Assembly: GCA_007121555.1 (NCBI GenBank)
Contig: SKKH01000100.1
Location: 31,952 to 95,951 of the forward strand
DNA: 64,000 bases
Direction: 5' to 3'
Origin: Gemmatimonadota bacterium
Lineage (GTDB): Bacteria > Gemmatimonadota > Gemmatimonadetes > Longimicrobiales > Gaopeijiaceae
A program made the translations under genes and the position numbers. Below are positions 40,434 to 49,027 of the stretch, in pieces; positions within the stretch are counted from its first letter, which is position 1, and each line of letters begins with the position of its first letter. The notes beneath the pieces are model-generated. The model saw nothing but the letters and a program-made list of their open reading frames with translations, was not told where the DNA came from and did not search any database.

Positions 40434-41579
40434 TCAGCCCCCGAGAAGCCGGTCCACCGAAAGGACTTCGAATTCCGGATGGTCCTCGAAGAACTGCCGA
40501 AGGGTCCAGAGATGCCCGGCCCCGAACATTACGAAGATTCGCTGCGTGTCAGGCTCGATTCGCCGGAGGATGTTAGCGAAAATCCGCAGGTTTCGCTTGT
40601 ACCACTCTCCCACCAGGTCCGCACCGATGTGGTCGTCGGGAAATCCCACCCATAGTTCGGAACGGGCGACCGCGTACCCCACGAAATCCTCCATCTCCAT
40701 GATCGGAATCTCCGCCTGTCGGGCAGCTTCCTCCATTCGTTCGCCCCCCGGGCCCGACACCAGGTAATCCGTTCGGGACGAGAGGGAATCCGCCACCACG
40801 ACACCGGCGGAGGCCAAAGCCGTTCTCACCCGCTCCACCGGAAACCCCTCGAAGTCTCCAGACAGCACGACCTCCCTGCCTTCGAGCTCGCTCTCCATCC
40901 GGATCCTCAGCTCACCGCCCTCGAAAGTCCCGATCCGGACGTAGCGTTCCAGGTACTGGGCGTGGTTTCGATAGAGCTCCTCTTGGCGGTTCAACCAGCT
41001 CAGGTAGTCCACCAGGCTGTGTTCCGAAACGACGGTCGTGCCCCGCTCCACCGCCGTGCGCCCTGCCCGGGCGAGATCCTCCACCACCTCCGGCTGGTGC
41101 CGGGCGCCGACTTGTCGGGCCTGATCACCGAGCCACAGCCCCTCGGCATCGACGCATTCGACCCGGCGTCGGCTGGATTGGGCTGCGACCCTGAAGCCCA
41201 GTTGATGGATCTCGTTCCCAATCTGGGCCTCCGTCGGATCCCAAGCCCCCGACCGATACCTCTCATAGCGGTCGTTGAGCGCATCCTCGGAGGTCGGAAG
41301 GCACTCCAGGAAGACCCGTTCCGGATCGAAAGAAGAGAGGCGTCTTGCCACCTCCGTCAGCTGGACCTGCCGATGCGGCTCGAGGATGTCCTCGATGGCG
41401 AACGTGAAGTCGTCCGAGGGGCTACCGGCGAAGTGACTGACCCCCAGGAGAACGACCCGAACGGGGCTCTCCCTTTGAGGCTCCTCCGGACTCACTGTCT
41501 GGCCTGCGGCTCCATGAGCCGTGCCAACCAGAAGTGCGGCGAGCCCCAGCGGAAGAAGTGGAAACCGGACGATCAGCAT
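40434..41579 (-). CDS. Secreted DUF5694 family protein with internal BRCT-like insertion
   Basis: Signal MLIVRFPLLPLGLAALLVGTAHGAAGQ; VRVVLLGVSHFAGSPSDDFTF..VFLECLPTSEDALNDRYERYRSG..EIHQLGFRVA..GADLVGEWYKRNLRIFANILR..IFVMFGAGH; BRCT-like REVVLSGDFEGFPVERVRTALASAGVVVADSLSSRTDYLVSGPGGERMEEAARQAEIPIMEMEDF. Confidence 0.85.
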   Translation of the reverse strand: MLIVRFPLLPLGLAALLVGTAHGAAGQTVSPEEPQRESPVRVVLLGVSHFAGSPSDDFTFAIEDILEPHRQVQLTEVARRLSSFDPERVFLECLPTSEDALNDRYERYRSGAWDPTEAQIGNEIHQLGFRVAAQSSRRRVECVDAEGLWLGDQARQVGARHQPEVVEDLARAGRTAVERGTTVVSEHSLVDYLSWLNRQEELYRNHAQYLERYVRIGTFEGGELRIRMESELEGREVVLSGDFEGFPVERVRTALASAGVVVADSLSSRTDYLVSGPGGERMEEAARQAEIPIMEMEDFVGYAVARSELWVGFPDDHIGADLVGEWYKRNLRIFANILRRIEPDTQRIFVMFGAGHLWTLRQFFEDHPEFEVLSVDRLLGG

Positions 41580-41597
41580 TGGACCTCCAAGGCTGCT

Positions 41598-41759
41598 AGT
41601 GTGGTGAGTCAGAGATTCGGCGGCATTCGTGACCCGGCGCATCCGAGGTGGCTACGTTGCTCCGGATCACGATAGCGTTGCTATCGCTCACCATCGCGCC
41701 TTGCCACCCCGGTGCGCCGGGCCCCTCGGTGGATCACCGAATCTCTGACCCACCACACT
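41598..41759. mobile_element. 162-bp MITE-like palindromic element with 23-bp terminal inverted repeats
   Basis: Ends AGTGTGGTGAGTCAGAGATTCGG / CCGAATCTCTGACCCACCACACT (22/23 complementary); central hairpin cgatagc-gtt-gctatcg (41670-41686) sits at the exact midpoint. Confidence 0.8.
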
Positions 41760-42882
41760 GGAGCTCTTCGATGTATTCCTCGGCGCACTCACCGCAGATC
41801 GAGTGGGTGATCTCGGCTCCACCCTTGGCGAGGTACTCCTCCAGCTTCTGCCAGTAGCCCCGGTCCGAGCGCACCCGCCGGCACCAGGCACAAATCGGGA
41901 GGAGTCCTTCCAGGGTCCGAACCTTTTGAAGCGCCACTTCCGCCCGTCGCCGTGCCTCGAGAAGGTCCTTCTCGTAGCGGCGTCGCTCGTGGCGTCCAGG
42001 AGGGTGAATCGGACGAGGGGGACCGGTCCGGAGGGCGAGGGCACGTCGCGTCGGGTGGCATTCAGGAGGACCGGCAGGAGGCTTCCATCCGCTCGGCGAA
42101 TCTCAGCGGCGATCTCCCGGACCGACCCTTCCACACCGAGAATCAGTTCCACATGAGTCTGGTGGAAGATTCGTCCCCCGGGCGTCAGGAGATCCTGGAG
42201 CCGATGTCCGGAGAGGAGGGCGTCCCGGTCGTATCCGGTCCACTCCAGGAAGGTCTCGTTGACCCTGATGATGTGGCCGTCGAGAAGGGTCGAGAGGTAA
42301 CTCCTCGGCGATGGCCGGATCCGTGCGGCAGAGGCTTATGGTGAGTTCCTCACCCAGCTCCGGTCGATCGGGGCGTCCCACGATGGCCGGGGCCATGTCG
42401 CTGGACCATCCGAGGTAGTTGTTGGCCATGGCGTCGAGGAGCCCTTTGATGTCGGCTCGGGTGAACCCGCCCTGATAGTCGCCGTCGTTGAGGTAATATG
42501 GCGAGGGGTCCACCAGTACGAGATGGCTGAACATGCCGGCTCGCATGCGATGCGCCAGGACCCCGATCATGGCCGCGTCGGAGTGGCCCACGAAGACGCC
42601 GTCCATGACTCCGAGAGTCTCACCGATCTCCACCATGTCTCGGGCATCCCCGTCGAGCGTTGCGTACCTCTCCGTGGAATACGCCGAGAGGTCGGACCCC
42701 CCGGCTCCCACATGGTCGAAGAGGATCACGCGGTGGTCACTCTCGAATTCCGGAGCTACGAACCGCCACATGTTCGGATCGCACCCGAAGCCATGCGCGA
42801 ACATGATCGGGCGAGCATCGGTGACGCCGGTGAGCCCAACGCTGTTGCGGCGAAGGACGTCGCTGGAAGGGCCTTGAGGCAT
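41734..42882 (-). pseudogene. Decayed RsbQ-like alpha/beta hydrolase joined to PAS-domain gene remnant
   Basis: RsbQ-like IMFAHGFGCDPNMWRFVAPEFESDHRVILFDHVGAGGSDLSAYSTERYATLDG; frame changes near 42300 and about 41990; PAS text YLSTLLDGHIIRVNETFLEWTGYDRDALL then ERRRYEKDLLEARRRAEVALQKVRTLEGLLPICAWCRRVRSDRGYWQKLEEYL in another frame. Confidence 0.75.
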
Positions 42883-42981
42883 GGGAACGGCTTGCCCGTC
42901 GGTGTGGCAAGGATCCGCTCCGAAACCGGAAGCGGTTTGATGTCAGCGGGATGGTGGCCCCTCTACTTCTTCAACAGACTG

Positions 42982-44079
42982 CTAAGTCTTTTCTCCAGCC
43001 TCGGGAAGGTACCGGCCGCTCGGTCCGTGCGGAAAGGGGGCGCATGAGGGGACGGCCACCGGCTGGATGTATTCAGTGAAGACCGCCTCGATGGATGTTC
43101 CGTTCAGAGGCTCCCCCTGACGAACGTCGTCGGCCAGACGGAAAAGATCCGCGATGACCGGCATCCCGTCGACCTCCGTTCGCATCTCGAGTCCCCCGCC
43201 CTCCAGGAGTTCGTTCCACCTCGCACGCACCTCGGCCCAGAACTCCGCGGTGGCCTCCCAGTATTCGTAGGCCGGTGTGAAATCGAAGGTGTCGGTCTCC
43301 CGGTATTCGTTGAAACCGAATTCCCGGACCAGCGTCTCCAGGGTCACGTCTCCGTTCGAGGTGAGCTCCCTCCGGACCTTGGTGTTGTCCTGCTCGTGCG
43401 TCCAACCGTGGGGGGTGATCGTGTGACGGTTCTCCACGTTCAGGGCGTTGTAGTCGTCGCGCTGCGTGTATTCCCTGCGGGGAAGGGGTCGCCAGCTCCG
43501 GTCCGAGGTCCAGGTGGCGACCCCGTAGCGATGGATCCATCGGCCGGTTCCGCAATATCTCGGGGCGTCGCTCACCTCGTAGACACACTGCGTCCAACTC
43601 CCGTCCCGGAGGTGGGGTGGAATCGGCCGGAGCTCCCACCTCTGTTCATCCACGAACTCGAAGCGCTCGTCGGCATCGTAGATCCAGTCCTGACGCCAGT
43701 GTTTGGTCACATGGCCACCAGGAGACACCAGAAGGTGCTGCAGGACGATCAGGTCGCCTCGGTCCTCCACCAGGAGGACGACCTCCTGAGCGCCACTCTC
43801 GTGAGGCTCGGTCCGAGCGTAGCCCGGCGCGAGGGGCACGGTCTCCCTGAAGCTGAATGAGACGCTGAATTCGCCCACCATGGCGAGGACGGCGTCGCGG
43901 TCGGCTGCGGGAGGACTGGGGGTGCGAGGGACGGGAGAGGTGATCATGGTCGAATCGGCATCAGGGAGGATGGGGGAGACGGCAGCAGGGAGCCCGAAGC
44001 ACATAATTCCCAGAAGCGCGAACGCTGTCGCCAGCAGGCGCGGGCGAGCGACGGAAGTCATCGGAACCTCGAGGATCAA
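42982..44079 (-). CDS. Secreted DUF6607-like hypothetical protein
   Basis: SVSFSFRETVPLAPGYA, EVVLLVEDRGDLIVLQHLLV, VTKHWRQDWIYDADERFEFV, WTQCVYEVSDAPRYCGTGRWIH; start may be 44061. Confidence 0.75.
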   Translation of the reverse strand: MILEVPMTSVARPRLLATAFALLGIMCFGLPAAVSPILPDADSTMITSPVPRTPSPPAADRDAVLAMVGEFSVSFSFRETVPLAPGYARTEPHESGAQEVVLLVEDRGDLIVLQHLLVSPGGHVTKHWRQDWIYDADERFEFVDEQRWELRPIPPHLRDGSWTQCVYEVSDAPRYCGTGRWIHRYGVATWTSDRSWRPLPRREYTQRDDYNALNVENRHTITPHGWTHEQDNTKVRRELTSNGDVTLETLVREFGFNEYRETDTFDFTPAYEYWEATAEFWAEVRARWNELLEGGGLEMRTEVDGMPVIADLFRLADDVRQGEPLNGTSIEAVFTEYIQPVAVPSCAPFPHGPSGRYLPEAGEKT

Positions 44080-44110
44080 GGGAGTGGGGGGTAACGGATC
44101 GCCGCATGTT

Positions 44111-44129
44111 GAGAATGAAAGTCACTCTC
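44111..44129. promoter_or_regulatory. Candidate Fur box
   Basis: GAGAATGAAAGTCACTCTC matches GATAATGATAATCATTATC at 14 of 19 positions; upstream of the DUF6607-like gene. Confidence 0.5.
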
Positions 44130-44231
44130 ATCTATCCTGACTGCCAGAGTAGAGTTCGGCTCATTAGATGTCAAGCAGGCTCGGAAAGGGGCCACGCAGG
44201 GCCCGGAGGTTGACTTTGAAAGGTGTCGCTG

Positions 44232-44249
44232 TATCGTACATTTACGATA
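44232..44249. promoter_or_regulatory. Candidate ArsR operator
   Basis: TATCGTA-catt-TACGATA perfect 7-4-7 palindrome just upstream of arsR. Confidence 0.65.
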
Positions 44250-44270
44250 TAGGATAAACTCGGAGTGTCC

Positions 44271-44603
44271 ATGCGAACCAAGACCCATGCGTTCGAAACG
44301 GATCTGGCCGAACTGGCCGCACTGGCCAAGGTGCTCTCGCACCCGGCTCGCCTGGCCATTCTGGAGCTTCTCGCCTCTCAGGACACCTGCGTGTGCGGGG
44401 AGATCGTCGAGGAACTTCCCCTGGCTCAGGCCACGGTGTCCCGGCACCTGAAGGTGCTGCGGGAGGCCGGTCTCATCAGCGTGACCCAGCGGGGTTTGAG
44501 TTCCTGCTACTGTATCGACGCCCCTGCGGTGGCCGCGCTCCGGGAACGCTTCGACGCCTTCTTCGCATCTGTGGAGGACGGGGGCGTCGGCGTCCAGTGT
44601 TGA
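44271..44603 (+). CDS. arsR: ArsR-family arsenic-responsive repressor
   Basis: LAKVLSHPARLAILELLASQDTCVCGEIVEELPLAQATVSRHLKVLREAGLI with CVCG metal motif. Confidence 0.92.
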   Translation: MRTKTHAFETDLAELAALAKVLSHPARLAILELLASQDTCVCGEIVEELPLAQATVSRHLKVLREAGLISVTQRGLSSCYCIDAPAVAALRERFDAFFASVEDGGVGVQC

Positions 44604-44646
44604 CCGTTGCGCTTCCGGGCCTGCTCCCTCCATCCGGCATCCATCC

Positions 44647-46476
44647 ATGCTTCAGTTCCTGAACGAGCCGCCTCGATACCTCTTCTTCACCGGAAAGGGA
44701 GGGGTGGGGAAGACGTCTCTGGCCACGGCCGGGGCGGTGTCTCTAGCCGATGCCGGTCGCCGGGTGCTCCTGGTGAGTACCGATCCGGCTTCGAATCTGG
44801 GCCAGGTCCTGGAGACCGAGGTCGGCCCTGAGATCCTTCCGGTCCGCCTCGTGCCCGGACTCTCCTCCCTCAACATCGATCCCGAAGGGGCGGCCGAGGC
44901 CTACCGGGACCGGGTCCTGGGGCCGGTGAGGGGGGAGCTACCCGAGTCCGAGGTCCGGAAGCTCGAGGAGCAGCTCTCCGGGGCGTGCACCACCGAGATC
45001 GCCTCCTTCGACGAATTCACCCAGCTCCTGACCCACCCGGGCCATGGGGCCCGGTTCGACCATGTGATCTTCGACACCGCCCCCACCGGCCATACGCTTC
45101 GACTCCTGGAGCTTCCCTCGGCCTGGAGTTCCTTCATGGTCGAGAACCCGGACGGGGCGTCGTGCCTCGGGCCGCTCTCGGGGCTCGAGTCGCAGCGGGC
45201 CCAGTACCTGGCGGCCGTCTCGGCCCTGAACGATCCGGCCCGGACCCTCCTCGTCCTGGTGACCCGGCCCGAAGTGTCGGCGCTGAAGGAGGCGGGTCGG
45301 TCCAGTCGGGAGCTCGAGCGGTTGGGAGTGCGGAACCAGCACCTGGTGGTCAACGGCGTGTTCCGGGCTTCCGACCCGTCGGACCCCTTCGCAAGGGCGA
45401 TGGAAGACCGGGGTCGTGAGGCCCTGGCCGGGATGCCGGAGTCGCTCGAGACCCTTTCCCGGGAGAGCGTCCTCCTTCGCGGGCAGAATCTCGTGGGGCT
45501 CGAGGCCCTGCGCCGGCTCGCACTCCGCGACACTCCCGACCGCAATGTCCACCAGGAGGCTCCGGACCATCCGCCCCGGGAGTCGCCCCCCGAGCCCTCC
45601 CTTCTCGACCTGACGGCGCTGGTCGACGATGTGGAGGCCGACGGTCGGGGCCTGGTCATGACCATGGGGAAGGGCGGAGTGGGGAAGACGACGATGGCGG
45701 CGGCGATCGCGGTCGAGCTGGCCTGTCGAGGTCACCACGTGCACCTCTCGACCACCGACCCCGCTGCCCACATCGAACACGCCCTCCATGAAGCAATCGA
45801 ACACCTCACGGTGAGCCGGATCGATCCGGAGACCGAGACGCGCCGGTACAGCGAAAAGGTCCTGGCCACCCGGGGAAAGGGTCTGGATGAAGAGGGCAGG
45901 CGGCTCCTGGAAGAGGATCTCCGGTCTCCCTGCACCGAGGAAGTGGCGGTCTTCCACGCCTTCTCCCGCCTCGTCCGGGAGGCGGCCCGCGGGTTCGTGA
46001 TCCTGGATACCGCACCCACGGGCCACACCCTGCTCCTCCTGGACCAGACGGGTGCCTACCATCGCGAGGTGCAGCGCCACGCCAGGGACCTGCCCGGGAG
46101 GGCGACCACCCCCCTCATGCGGCTCCAGGATCCGGAGTACACGAAGCTTCTGATCGTCACCCTTCCGGAAACGACACCGGTGTTGGAGGCCGTCAAGCTT
46201 CAGAATGACCTGCGGAGAGCCGAGATCGAGCCCTACGCCTGGATCGTGAATCAGAGCCTTGCCGCCAGTGGTCCCGCCGACCCCCTCCTGGTGGAGCGAG
46301 CCAGCGCCGAGGGCCCACAGATTCAGGCGGTGGCGGACCGCCACGCCGCCCGCACCCACCTCGTGCCCTGGGCCGCATACGAACCCGTGGGCGCCGAGGC
46401 GCTGCAGGCTCTGGTCGGGGGGAGGGCCGTTCTGGAGATGGCGAACGCGGAGCCCGCCCACAGCTCCCCCTCCTGA
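44647..46476 (+). CDS. arsA: Arsenical pump-driving ATPase, two-domain ArsA
   Basis: Two P-loops FTGKGGVGKTSLA and TMGKGGVGKTTMA; candidate metal-site cysteines in SGACTTEIASF, GASCLGPL and RSPCTEEVAVF. Confidence 0.95.
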   Translation: MLQFLNEPPRYLFFTGKGGVGKTSLATAGAVSLADAGRRVLLVSTDPASNLGQVLETEVGPEILPVRLVPGLSSLNIDPEGAAEAYRDRVLGPVRGELPESEVRKLEEQLSGACTTEIASFDEFTQLLTHPGHGARFDHVIFDTAPTGHTLRLLELPSAWSSFMVENPDGASCLGPLSGLESQRAQYLAAVSALNDPARTLLVLVTRPEVSALKEAGRSSRELERLGVRNQHLVVNGVFRASDPSDPFARAMEDRGREALAGMPESLETLSRESVLLRGQNLVGLEALRRLALRDTPDRNVHQEAPDHPPRESPPEPSLLDLTALVDDVEADGRGLVMTMGKGGVGKTTMAAAIAVELACRGHHVHLSTTDPAAHIEHALHEAIEHLTVSRIDPETETRRYSEKVLATRGKGLDEEGRRLLEEDLRSPCTEEVAVFHAFSRLVREAARGFVILDTAPTGHTLLLLDQTGAYHREVQRHARDLPGRATTPLMRLQDPEYTKLLIVTLPETTPVLEAVKLQNDLRRAEIEPYAWIVNQSLAASGPADPLLVERASAEGPQIQAVADRHAARTHLVPWAAYEPVGAEALQALVGGRAVLEMANAEPAHSSPS

Positions 46477-46544
46477 TCGCCTGACCCCTGAAGTCCCCAT
46501 CGCGTTCGGCACCCCCTACAATCCCGACCTGACAGGCGCCCCAG

Positions 46545-47687
46545 ATGTCCGCAAAATCCCCCGTAGACGTTCCAGATGTGCCTCCCAAGAGCGCGTCCAG
46601 TCCGCCTGAATCCGATGCCGATGGGTCCACGGGGGGAGGGATGGGGATCTTCGAGCGGTACCTGAGCGTCTGGGTGGCCCTCTGCATCGTGGCCGGGGTG
46701 GCCATCGGACAGCTCATCCCCATGGTGCCCGAGGTGCTGGGAGGGATGACGGTGGCCCAGGTGAACCTGCCGGTGGCGGTCCTCATCTGGGCCATGATCT
46801 TCCCCATGATGCTCCAGATCGACTTCGCCAGCATCCTGGGGGTGAGGCGCCAGCCCAAGGGGCTCACCGTGACCCTGGTCACGAACTGGCTCATCAAGCC
46901 CTTCACCATGTTCTTCTTCGCCTGGCTCTTCCTGCAGGTGCTCTTCGCGCCCCTCATTGAAGCCGGGCTGGCGCGGGAGTACGTGGCCGGAGCCATCCTG
47001 TTAGGGGCGGCGCCGTGCACCGCCATGGTGTTCGTCTGGAGTCACCTGACCCGCGGCGACCCGGCCTACACCCTGGTCCAGGTGGCGGTGAACGACCTGA
47101 TCATGCTCTTCGCGTTCGCCCCCATCGTGGCCCTCCTCCTGGGGGTCTCGGACATCTTCGTGCCCTGGGACACCCTCCTCCTCTCGGTGGTTCTGTACAT
47201 CGTGATACCCCTGGTGGCTGGGTACCTGACGCGGATCACCCTGATCCGGAAGAAGGGCGCGGTCTGGTTTGATACGGTCTTTCTGCGCCGACTGGGGCCT
47301 TTCACCATTCTGGGGCTCCTGGCCACCCTGGTGCTCCTCTTCTCCTTCCAGGGGGAGGTGATTCTCAACAATCCCCTGCACATCGCGCTCATCGCGGTGC
47401 CCCTGATCATCCAGACGTTCTTCGTCTTCGCCGTGGCCTATGGGTGGGCCTACGCGTGGCGCATCCCCCACGAGGTGGCGGCACCGGCGGGGCTCATCGG
47501 AGCCAGCAACTTCTTCGAGCTGGCCGTGGCTGCGGCCATCGTCCTGTTCGGCGTGACATCGGGGGCGGCGCTGGCCACGGTGGTGGGGGTGCTGGTCGAG
47601 GTTCCCGTCATGCTGGCGCTTGTGCGGTTCGCCAATTCCTCCCGCGACAAGTTCGCACTGCGCGCGGCCGGGGCCGGGGGTGCGTGA
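46545..47687 (+). CDS. acr3: ACR3-family arsenite efflux transporter
   Basis: FERYLSVWVALCIVAGVAIGQLIP, AQVNLPVAVLIWAMIFPMMLQIDF, GAAPCTAMVFVWSHLTRGDPAYTLVQVAVNDLIMLFAFAP. Confidence 0.95.
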   Translation: MSAKSPVDVPDVPPKSASSPPESDADGSTGGGMGIFERYLSVWVALCIVAGVAIGQLIPMVPEVLGGMTVAQVNLPVAVLIWAMIFPMMLQIDFASILGVRRQPKGLTVTLVTNWLIKPFTMFFFAWLFLQVLFAPLIEAGLAREYVAGAILLGAAPCTAMVFVWSHLTRGDPAYTLVQVAVNDLIMLFAFAPIVALLLGVSDIFVPWDTLLLSVVLYIVIPLVAGYLTRITLIRKKGAVWFDTVFLRRLGPFTILGLLATLVLLFSFQGEVILNNPLHIALIAVPLIIQTFFVFAVAYGWAYAWRIPHEVAAPAGLIGASNFFELAVAAAIVLFGVTSGAALATVVGVLVEVPVMLALVRFANSSRDKFALRAAGAGGA

Positions 47688-48049
47688 TGGCCGCCGCGAG
47701 GAGGAATCGATTCCCCATGCCCAGCGCATCCAGCGAGCCCGGAACACCGAGCCCGCCCGTGCAGCTCACCGCCGAGGCCCGGGAGTACATCCGGGAGAAG
47801 GGAGGGTCGTTCATGCTGCGGTCCACCCTGAGGCACGGCTGCTGTGGCGGGCGCGTGGAACTGGTGAAGGCGGAGCTGGGCCGGCCCCGGTCCGGTACCG
47901 GCTTTCGCAAGCTTCCCCTTGAGGAGGAGGTCGTCCTGTTCGTGGAGAAGGGGCTCCTGGCGGAGCTGGGTCAGGTGGTGGAGGTCGGCGTGGACCGGCT
48001 CCTGGGGCTTCGATCGCTCTACGTGTCGGGGACTACCAGCCGCATGTAG
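47687..48049 (+). CDS. Small CC/Se-motif family-like protein
   Basis: LTAEAREYIREKGGSFMLRSTLRHGCCGGRVELV; start overlaps the acr3 stop (TGATG); alternative start 47717. Confidence 0.75.
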   Translation: MAAARRNRFPMPSASSEPGTPSPPVQLTAEAREYIREKGGSFMLRSTLRHGCCGGRVELVKAELGRPRSGTGFRKLPLEEEVVLFVEKGLLAELGQVVEVGVDRLLGLRSLYVSGTTSRM

Positions 48050-48135
48050 TGTTCCGAGCGGCTGTTGAAGAACCGGAGCGATCATCGTTGGAGACGCCAG
48101 GCCGCCGGCAGAACACTTCAAGGGAACCGCCAATC

Positions 48136-48966
48136 ATGAACGTCTTCAAGCACGTCCTCATCGCGATTGACTTCTCCGAGACCACGGAGTCCCTCCTCCG
48201 CTCCGCCCACGAGCTGAGGGAGCTGAGGGAGCTGGGGGTGGAACGGGTGACCCTCCTTCACGTTCAGCCCGTCGGGTATCCGGGGGCTCCCCAGGTGACC
48301 CACCAGCCCCGGTACGTCGAGCGGCTCCAGGAACTGGGCGCCGGACTGGAGTCGAGTGGGTTCGAGGTGGAGCCCATGGTCCGGGCGGGGCCTCCCGGCT
48401 CCGAGATCGCGGCCGTCGCGAGCGAGTTGGGGGCTCACCTGATCCTGCTCGCGGCCCACGAACATGGGCGCGTCCTTCGCGGACTCCTGGGCTCGGTCGC
48501 CTCCGAAACGCTGCAGCACGCCACCGTGCCAGTCCTCCTGGCGCGGTTCCCTCGCACTGGGGGAGAACCGCCCGGAGGTTCTCCCTTTCGAGTTCGGACC
48601 ACATACAGCCAGCCCCTCCTGGCCACGGATGGCTCCGAGTCGGCCAGAGGCGCCGAGGCCCTCGCCCGTCAGCTCTCAGCCCGAGCCCACCACACCATCC
48701 TGGTGACCGTACATGAGGGGACGGACCAGCAGGAGGGTCACTCCGACCTGCAGACGTTGGCACAGGGGTTCGAAGGTGAAGTGGAGGTACGTGTGGAGCG
48801 CGGCCGACGGGCATCGGAGGAGATCGGGCGCGTGGCCGAGGAGGAAGAGGCCACCCTGATCCTGATGGGCCGGACGGGCCGCGGGGGCATCGTCGACCGA
48901 CTCCTGGGCTCCACCGCCGAGCATCTCGCGCAGCAGGTGGGGTGTTCCGTCCTGGTCGTACCCTGA
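48136..48966 (+). CDS. Tandem universal stress protein (UspA family)
   Basis: FKHVLIAIDFSETTESLL..LLGSVASETLQHATVPVLL and second copy LLATDGSESARGAEAL..ILMGRTGRGGIVDRLLGSTAEHLAQQVGCSVLVVP. Confidence 0.93.
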   Translation: MNVFKHVLIAIDFSETTESLLRSAHELRELRELGVERVTLLHVQPVGYPGAPQVTHQPRYVERLQELGAGLESSGFEVEPMVRAGPPGSEIAAVASELGAHLILLAAHEHGRVLRGLLGSVASETLQHATVPVLLARFPRTGGEPPGGSPFRVRTTYSQPLLATDGSESARGAEALARQLSARAHHTILVTVHEGTDQQEGHSDLQTLAQGFEGEVEVRVERGRRASEEIGRVAEEEEATLILMGRTGRGGIVDRLLGSTAEHLAQQVGCSVLVVP

Positions 48967-49027
48967 GAGACGCACGTCTTCTCCATGAGCACGCAAAGCT
49001 TCCCGCAACCCATACCAGGAGGATCCG

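Noticed and set aside
38818-40767. 649-aa plus-strand ORF
   Set aside because: Antisense to the second DUF5916 protein and the DUF5694 gene.
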